Part shown: positions 61,065 to 64,000 of the stretch, piece by piece
How the letters are laid out: each line of letters begins with the position of its first letter
Numbering within the stretch: position 1 is the stretch's first letter
Assembly: GCA_030388725.1 (NCBI GenBank)
Contig: CP128857.1
Span: 3,968,001 to 4,032,000 of the forward strand
Reading direction: 5' to 3'
From: Prodigiosinella aquatilis
Lineage (GTDB): Bacteria > Pseudomonadota > Gammaproteobacteria > Enterobacterales > Enterobacteriaceae
Length of the DNA stretch: 64,000 nucleotides
Made by a program: the position numbers and the translations under genes
Notes under the pieces: model-generated
Database searches by the model: none
Seen by the model: only the letters and a program-made list of their open reading frames with translations
Told to the model about the DNA's origin: nothing

Positions 61065-62039
61065 ATGCACCCATCTTGTCGCTTCTCGGTCGCACCGATG
61101 CTTGACTGGACAGATCGCCACTGCCGCTATTTTCACCGCCTATTGAGCCACCAAGCGCTGTTATATACCGAGATGGTAACCACCGGCGCCATTATCTACG
61201 GCAAAGGCGACTATCTGACTTACAGCGAAGAAGAACATCCACTGGCTCTGCAACTCGGGGGCAGCGATCCGGCCGCACTGGCGCAGTGTGCCGCGTTGGC
61301 GGAACAACGCGGCTACGATGAGATCAACCTGAACGTCGGTTGCCCGTCAGATAGAGTACAGAACGGCCGTTTTGGCGCCTGCCTGATGGCGGAAGCAGCG
61401 CTGGTAGCGGATGGTGTGCAGGCAATGCGCGATCAGGTCAACATTCCTGTCACCGTCAAAACCCGTATCGGTATTGATGATCAGGATAGCTACGCTTTCC
61501 TGTGTGATTTTATTCACACAGTGACAGAACGTGGTGGTTGCAATTCGTTTATCGTACATGCTCGCAAAGCCTGGCTTTCCGGTCTCAGCCCGAAAGAAAA
61601 CCGGGAAATACCACCGCTGGATTACTCTCGGGTTTATCAGCTGAAGCGAGATTTTCCAGCGCTGACCATCGCGATTAACGGCGGTATCAAAACGCTGGAA
61701 GAGGCCAAAATCCATCTGCAACATGTGGATGGCGTGATGATCGGACGCGAGGCATATCAAAATCCAGGTATGTTGGCACAGGTTGACCAGCAGCTGTTTG
61801 GTATCGATCACACACCAAGTCCCTTTGCCGTGGTCGAAACCATGTATCCCTATATCGAACGAGAGCTGACACAGGGAACCAGTCTGGGTCATATCACCCG
61901 ACATATGCTGGGGTTGTTTCAGGGGATACCCGGTGCTCGTCGCTGGCGTCGTTATCTGAGTGAACAGGTCCATAAACCAGGTGCTGGCATCGCCGTAGTT
62001 GAAAAAGCACTGTCATTGGTAGAACATAACCAGGTGTAA
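61065..62039 (+). CDS. dusA: tRNA-dihydrouridine(20/20a) synthase DusA
   Basis: A 324-residue FMN enzyme that reduces U20/U20a in the tRNA D-loop. SVAPMLDWTDRHCRYF, LYTEMVTTGAI, NLNVGCPSDRVQNGRFGACLM (catalytic Cys in GCPS region/CL), VKTRIGID, HARKAWLSGLSPKENREIPPL and GREAYQNPG all match E. coli DusA. The first residues (MHPSCRF) come from island DNA; the original start is stranded at 57708-57818. The protein is thus complete except for a swapped N-terminus, and its promoter is now island-derived. Confidence 0.95.
   Translation: MHPSCRFSVAPMLDWTDRHCRYFHRLLSHQALLYTEMVTTGAIIYGKGDYLTYSEEEHPLALQLGGSDPAALAQCAALAEQRGYDEINLNVGCPSDRVQNGRFGACLMAEAALVADGVQAMRDQVNIPVTVKTRIGIDDQDSYAFLCDFIHTVTERGGCNSFIVHARKAWLSGLSPKENREIPPLDYSRVYQLKRDFPALTIAINGGIKTLEEAKIHLQHVDGVMIGREAYQNPGMLAQVDQQLFGIDHTPSPFAVVETMYPYIERELTQGTSLGHITRHMLGLFQGIPGARRWRRYLSEQVHKPGAGIAVVEKALSLVEHNQV
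61089..61109 (+). repeat. Right attachment-site repeat of the dusA island (attR)
   Basis: An exact 21-bp copy of 57795-57815, lying within codons 9-15 of the present dusA. It marks the right boundary of the integrated element. Confidence 0.85.
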
Positions 62040-62129
62040 AAGACTAATAGTTAGCGTATTAGGCCACGCCATCAAACCTGATATTTTTGCTAATACAGCT
62101 AAATCAATAGGTTGTCTGCGATATATTCT

Positions 62130-62145
62130 TGGCACAGATCTTGTT
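62130..62145 (+). promoter_or_regulatory. Sigma-54 promoter candidate of pspG
   Basis: TGGCAC-AGATC-TTGTT fits the -24/-12 pattern TGGCAC-N5-TTGCW, except that the -12 GC reads GT. E. coli pspG is transcribed from a sigma-54 promoter activated by PspF, so this site 72 bp before the pspG start is the expected one. Confidence 0.6.
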
Positions 62146-62216
62146 ATTCCTATATAGCGGCCACTGAGATGATTGATGGTCAATCAAATCCAGAATCGTT
62201 ACCACAGGAGCAGGCC

Positions 62217-62438
62217 ATGTTTGATATTTTCTTCGTTATTGGTTTCTTTATTATGCTGATGGTGACCGGTGTGTCACTGTTGGGTGTCATCGCCGCGCTG
62301 GTGGTTGCTACGTTTTTTATGCTACTGGGCGGGCTGTTTATTATGGCAATCAAACTGCTTCCCTGGCTGTTATTGGCCGTACTAGTAGTGTGGATATGGC
62401 GTTATTATCAAAAGAAACCGACACGCTATTACCGCTGA
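62217..62438 (+). CDS. pspG: Phage shock protein G
   Basis: A 73-residue inner-membrane protein of the PspF regulon. MFDIFFVIGFFIMLMVTGVSLLGV gives the first helix, followed by two more hydrophobic stretches and a basic tail (RYYQKKPTRYYR). It helps the envelope response to loss of proton-motive force. I start at the ATG 62217, with CAGGAGCAGG upstream, because this matches E. coli PspG; the longer frame from 62112 would run through the promoter. Its place between dusA and qor is the E. coli order. Confidence 0.92.
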   Translation: MFDIFFVIGFFIMLMVTGVSLLGVIAALVVATFFMLLGGLFIMAIKLLPWLLLAVLVVWIWRYYQKKPTRYYR

Positions 62439-62743
62439 CAACAGCGTAAAAACGGCGTGTTAAGCGCTGATGCACACTATTTTCATGCAAAACTGTGCGC
62501 CAACAGATATTTTTCGCTTATCACTGTTGTTAGGATGTGCGGCACATTAGCTGCTGGTGAGTGTTGCATTGCGCTTGTATGCGCACTAATACCAATTTCA
62601 TCGGTGTCAGGGAATCAATAATAGTCACTCAGTGACATCGTCCATGGCACCATTCCGCTGTATCCTACAATACGGTTCGATGGAATTACCGCTGTAGAAA
62701 AACGCCTCCTTTTATGGAGGCGTTTTTCTTTCTGATAATCCGG
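62439..62743. other. Intergenic region pspG-qor
   Basis: This 305-bp stretch lies between two convergent genes. Apart from the terminator at 62698-62727 I see no gene. Several short AT-rich dyads and a GTCACTCAGTGAC palindrome near 62625-62637 are of unknown meaning. Confidence 0.4.
62698..62727. terminator. Bidirectional terminator between pspG and qor
   Basis: AAAAACGCCTCC-ttttat-GGAGGCGTTTTT: a 7-bp GC-rich stem flanked by A5 and T5, so it can end transcripts from both convergent genes. Confidence 0.88.
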
Positions 62744-63733
62744 TTATAGCCCTGGAATCAACAAACTGGAACCCGAGGTTTGACTGCCTTCCAGCGCCCG
62801 GTGAGCCGCTTGGGCATCCGCCAACGCAAACTTTTGCTTATCTGCCACATCAACCTTAATCGCGCCACTGGCCACCATGGAAAACAATTCACTACTGGCC
62901 TGCACCAGTTCGGTACGGTTAGTGATATAGCTAAACAACGAAGGTCGGGTGACATACAACGACCCTTTCTGGTTCAGAATCCCCAGATTAACACCGGTTA
63001 CCGGCCCGGAAGTATTGCCAAAACTCACCATCAGACCACGGCGCTTCAGACAATCCAGTGATGTCTCCCAGGTGTCTTTTCCTACCGAGTCATAAACCAC
63101 ACTGACTTTCTGTTCATCTGTCAGTTCCAGCACTCGATGAACAATATCTTCCGTACGGTAATTAATGGTGGCCCAGGCACCAGCCTGCTGCGCCAACACG
63201 GCTTTCTGCTCTGAACTCACCGTACCAATCAACTTCGCGCCAAGGGCCTTCGCCCACTGACAAGCTATCAGGCCGACACCACCTGCGGCAGCATGGAACA
63301 GAAACAGCTCACCAGATTTGATTTCATAAGTCTGGCGCAACAGATAATAAACTGTCAGCCCTTTGAGGAAAGAGGCCGCAGCCTGCTCAAAGCTGATGGC
63401 ATCTGGCAGAATGGCGATCTTATCTTCCGGTACATTATGTATTTCACTATAAGCACCGAGCATAGACTGCGCATAGACAACCCGGTCACCAACTTTAACA
63501 TTTCTGACATTGGCTCCCACTTTGATGACGACCCCTGCGGCTTCTGTTCCGAGTCCAGAAGGCAGCGACGACGGTGAATACAGACCGGACCTGAAATAAG
63601 TATCAATAAAATTGATCCCGATAGCCCGGTTCTCCACCTGGACCTCATTCAGCGTGGGATCATGGGGAATGAAATCTACATATTCCAACACCTCTGGCCC
63701 ACCATGAGTGCTGAATTGAATATGCTTAGTCAT
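62744..63733 (-). CDS. qor: NADPH-dependent quinone oxidoreductase Qor
   Basis: A 329-residue zeta-crystallin-type MDR-superfamily enzyme without zinc that reduces quinones by NADPH. EVQVENRAIGINFIDTYFRSGLY, GLGTEAAGVV, the nucleotide fold HAAAGGVGLIACQWAKALGAKLIGTV and VYDSVGKDTWETSLDCLKRRGLMVSFGN match E. coli Qor. It is divergent from dnaB with 124 bp between starts, as in E. coli. Confidence 0.94.
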   Translation of the reverse strand: MTKHIQFSTHGGPEVLEYVDFIPHDPTLNEVQVENRAIGINFIDTYFRSGLYSPSSLPSGLGTEAAGVVIKVGANVRNVKVGDRVVYAQSMLGAYSEIHNVPEDKIAILPDAISFEQAAASFLKGLTVYYLLRQTYEIKSGELFLFHAAAGGVGLIACQWAKALGAKLIGTVSSEQKAVLAQQAGAWATINYRTEDIVHRVLELTDEQKVSVVYDSVGKDTWETSLDCLKRRGLMVSFGNTSGPVTGVNLGILNQKGSLYVTRPSLFSYITNRTELVQASSELFSMVASGAIKVDVADKQKFALADAQAAHRALEGSQTSGSSLLIPGL

Positions 63734-63857
63734 GTCTTCTCCTCGTTATATCTGCTTTCGCTTATTTACCATGACAGCCAGAACGTGTCATTCCTGCTTT
63801 TCAGATATACAATGCGCTTCTCTCTTAAGGTAAATCAACCAGTAAAGAATGCGCTCA

Positions 63858-64000
63858 ATGGCAGAAAAAAGACCGACCAATAAATCGACAGGACCCCGCG
63901 ATCGTCAGGTAGAAGGGTTAAAACTCCCCCCTCATTCGCTGGAAGCGGAGCAGTCGGTGTTGGGGGGCTTGATGCTCGATAACGAGCGCTGGGACAACGT
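63858..64000 (+). CDS. dnaB: Replicative DNA helicase DnaB, N-terminal start (runs off the window)
   Basis: The first 47 codons are present: MAEKRPTNKS, then VEGLKLPPHSLEAEQSVLGGLMLDNERWD, the conserved start of the DnaB N-terminal domain. DnaB is the hexameric 5'-3' replication fork helicase. The RecA-like ATPase domain lies beyond the window. Synteny with qor, pspG and dusA matches E. coli. Confidence 0.95.
   Translation, partial: MAEKRPTNKSTGPRDRQVEGLKLPPHSLEAEQSVLGGLMLDNERWDN

Larger units (their letters stand above)
57795..61109. mobile_element. 3.3-kb dusA-integrated genomic island without integrase
   Basis: Bounded by 21-bp direct repeats from the 5' end of dusA, a known target of tyrosine-integrase islands. 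The content is foreign to the flanks: an AbiE toxin-antitoxin pair, a 360-bp non-coding stretch with an attC-like sequence, an AT-rich DUF2971 gene, a truncated 12-codon frame, and short repeats near both ends. No integrase or excisionase frame is left, so the element is probably fixed. Insertion replaced the dusA start with an island-supplied one. Confidence 0.8.

Noticed and set aside
1..64000. CRISPR arrays, tRNA/rRNA genes, insertion sequences
   Set aside because: I saw no regularly spaced repeats, no cloverleaf sequences with CCA-type acceptor ends and no transposase frames.

Overview
The window is chromosomal DNA from a gammaproteobacterium of the order Enterobacterales. Many proteins read as close relatives of E. 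coli K-12 proteins: RNase R, NsrR, the yggS-proC-yggT-yggU-rdgB-hemW run, Aas/LplT, GalR, OmrA-type sRNA, LysA/LysR, AhpCF, DusA, PspG, Qor and DnaB. The mix of these with soft-rot-type accessory loci suggests Pectobacteriaceae (Dickeya/Musicola-like), but nothing here proves the genus. No tRNA, rRNA, CRISPR array or insertion sequence was seen.

Layout. 0-7.5 kb: 5' part of rnr, nsrR, a chemoreceptor, then a three-gene nucleobase unit (NCS1 permease, PucR-type regulator, CodA-type deaminase) whose deaminase carries the Asp-to-Ser change linked to 5-methylcytosine deamination. 7.7-13.2 kb: yggR, then yggS-proC-yggT-yggU-rdgB-hemW, and an entericidin-like lipoprotein. 13.3-22 kb: elaA, lplT-aas, an OmrA/OmrB-like sRNA, galR, an AscG-like repressor, a decayed lysA fragment and two glutathione-transferase-like genes. 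22.1-29.8 kb: an iron-uptake locus with two Fur-like sites, a TonB receptor, a binding protein and a vibrioferrin-type NIS-siderophore operon. In that operon the NIS synthetase is badly deleted and the aldolase is frameshifted. 30-35.5 kb: a purine module (hpxD, hpxE, hpxO, hpxR, hpxQ, hpxT) able in principle to carry hypoxanthine/xanthine to allantoin. 35.6-37.8 kb: ahpC-ahpF. 38-49.6 kb: a divergent, uncharacterised heterocycle-catabolism cluster around a LysR regulator. It holds two paralogous THI5/NMT1-like binding proteins, an ABC ATPase and permease, two amidohydrolases, a RidA-like protein, a creatininase-family hydrolase, an FAD oxidoreductase and an Fe(II)/2OG oxygenase. 49.7-52 kb: lysA and lysR. 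52-57.5 kb: an ABC importer with an alkaline-phosphatase-superfamily enzyme and a GntR/UTRA regulator, probably for a phosphonate or phosphoester. 57.7-61.1 kb: a 3.3-kb island in the 5' end of dusA, bounded by 21-bp direct repeats, with an AbiE toxin-antitoxin pair and a DUF2971 gene but no integrase. 61-64 kb: dusA with a replaced 5' end, pspG, qor and the start of dnaB.

Common theme. Three separate loci (3.8-7.5, 30-35.5, 38-49.6 kb) deal with nucleobases or related N-heterocycles, so the genome appears to invest in scavenging them. The 38-49.6 kb cluster is the best candidate for an undescribed pathway.

Quality note. hemW, lplT and the deaminase near 40 kb are each broken by a single-base length change in a homopolymer run. 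These may be sequencing errors. The siderophore aldolase and NIS synthetase damage does not fit that explanation and looks like real decay.
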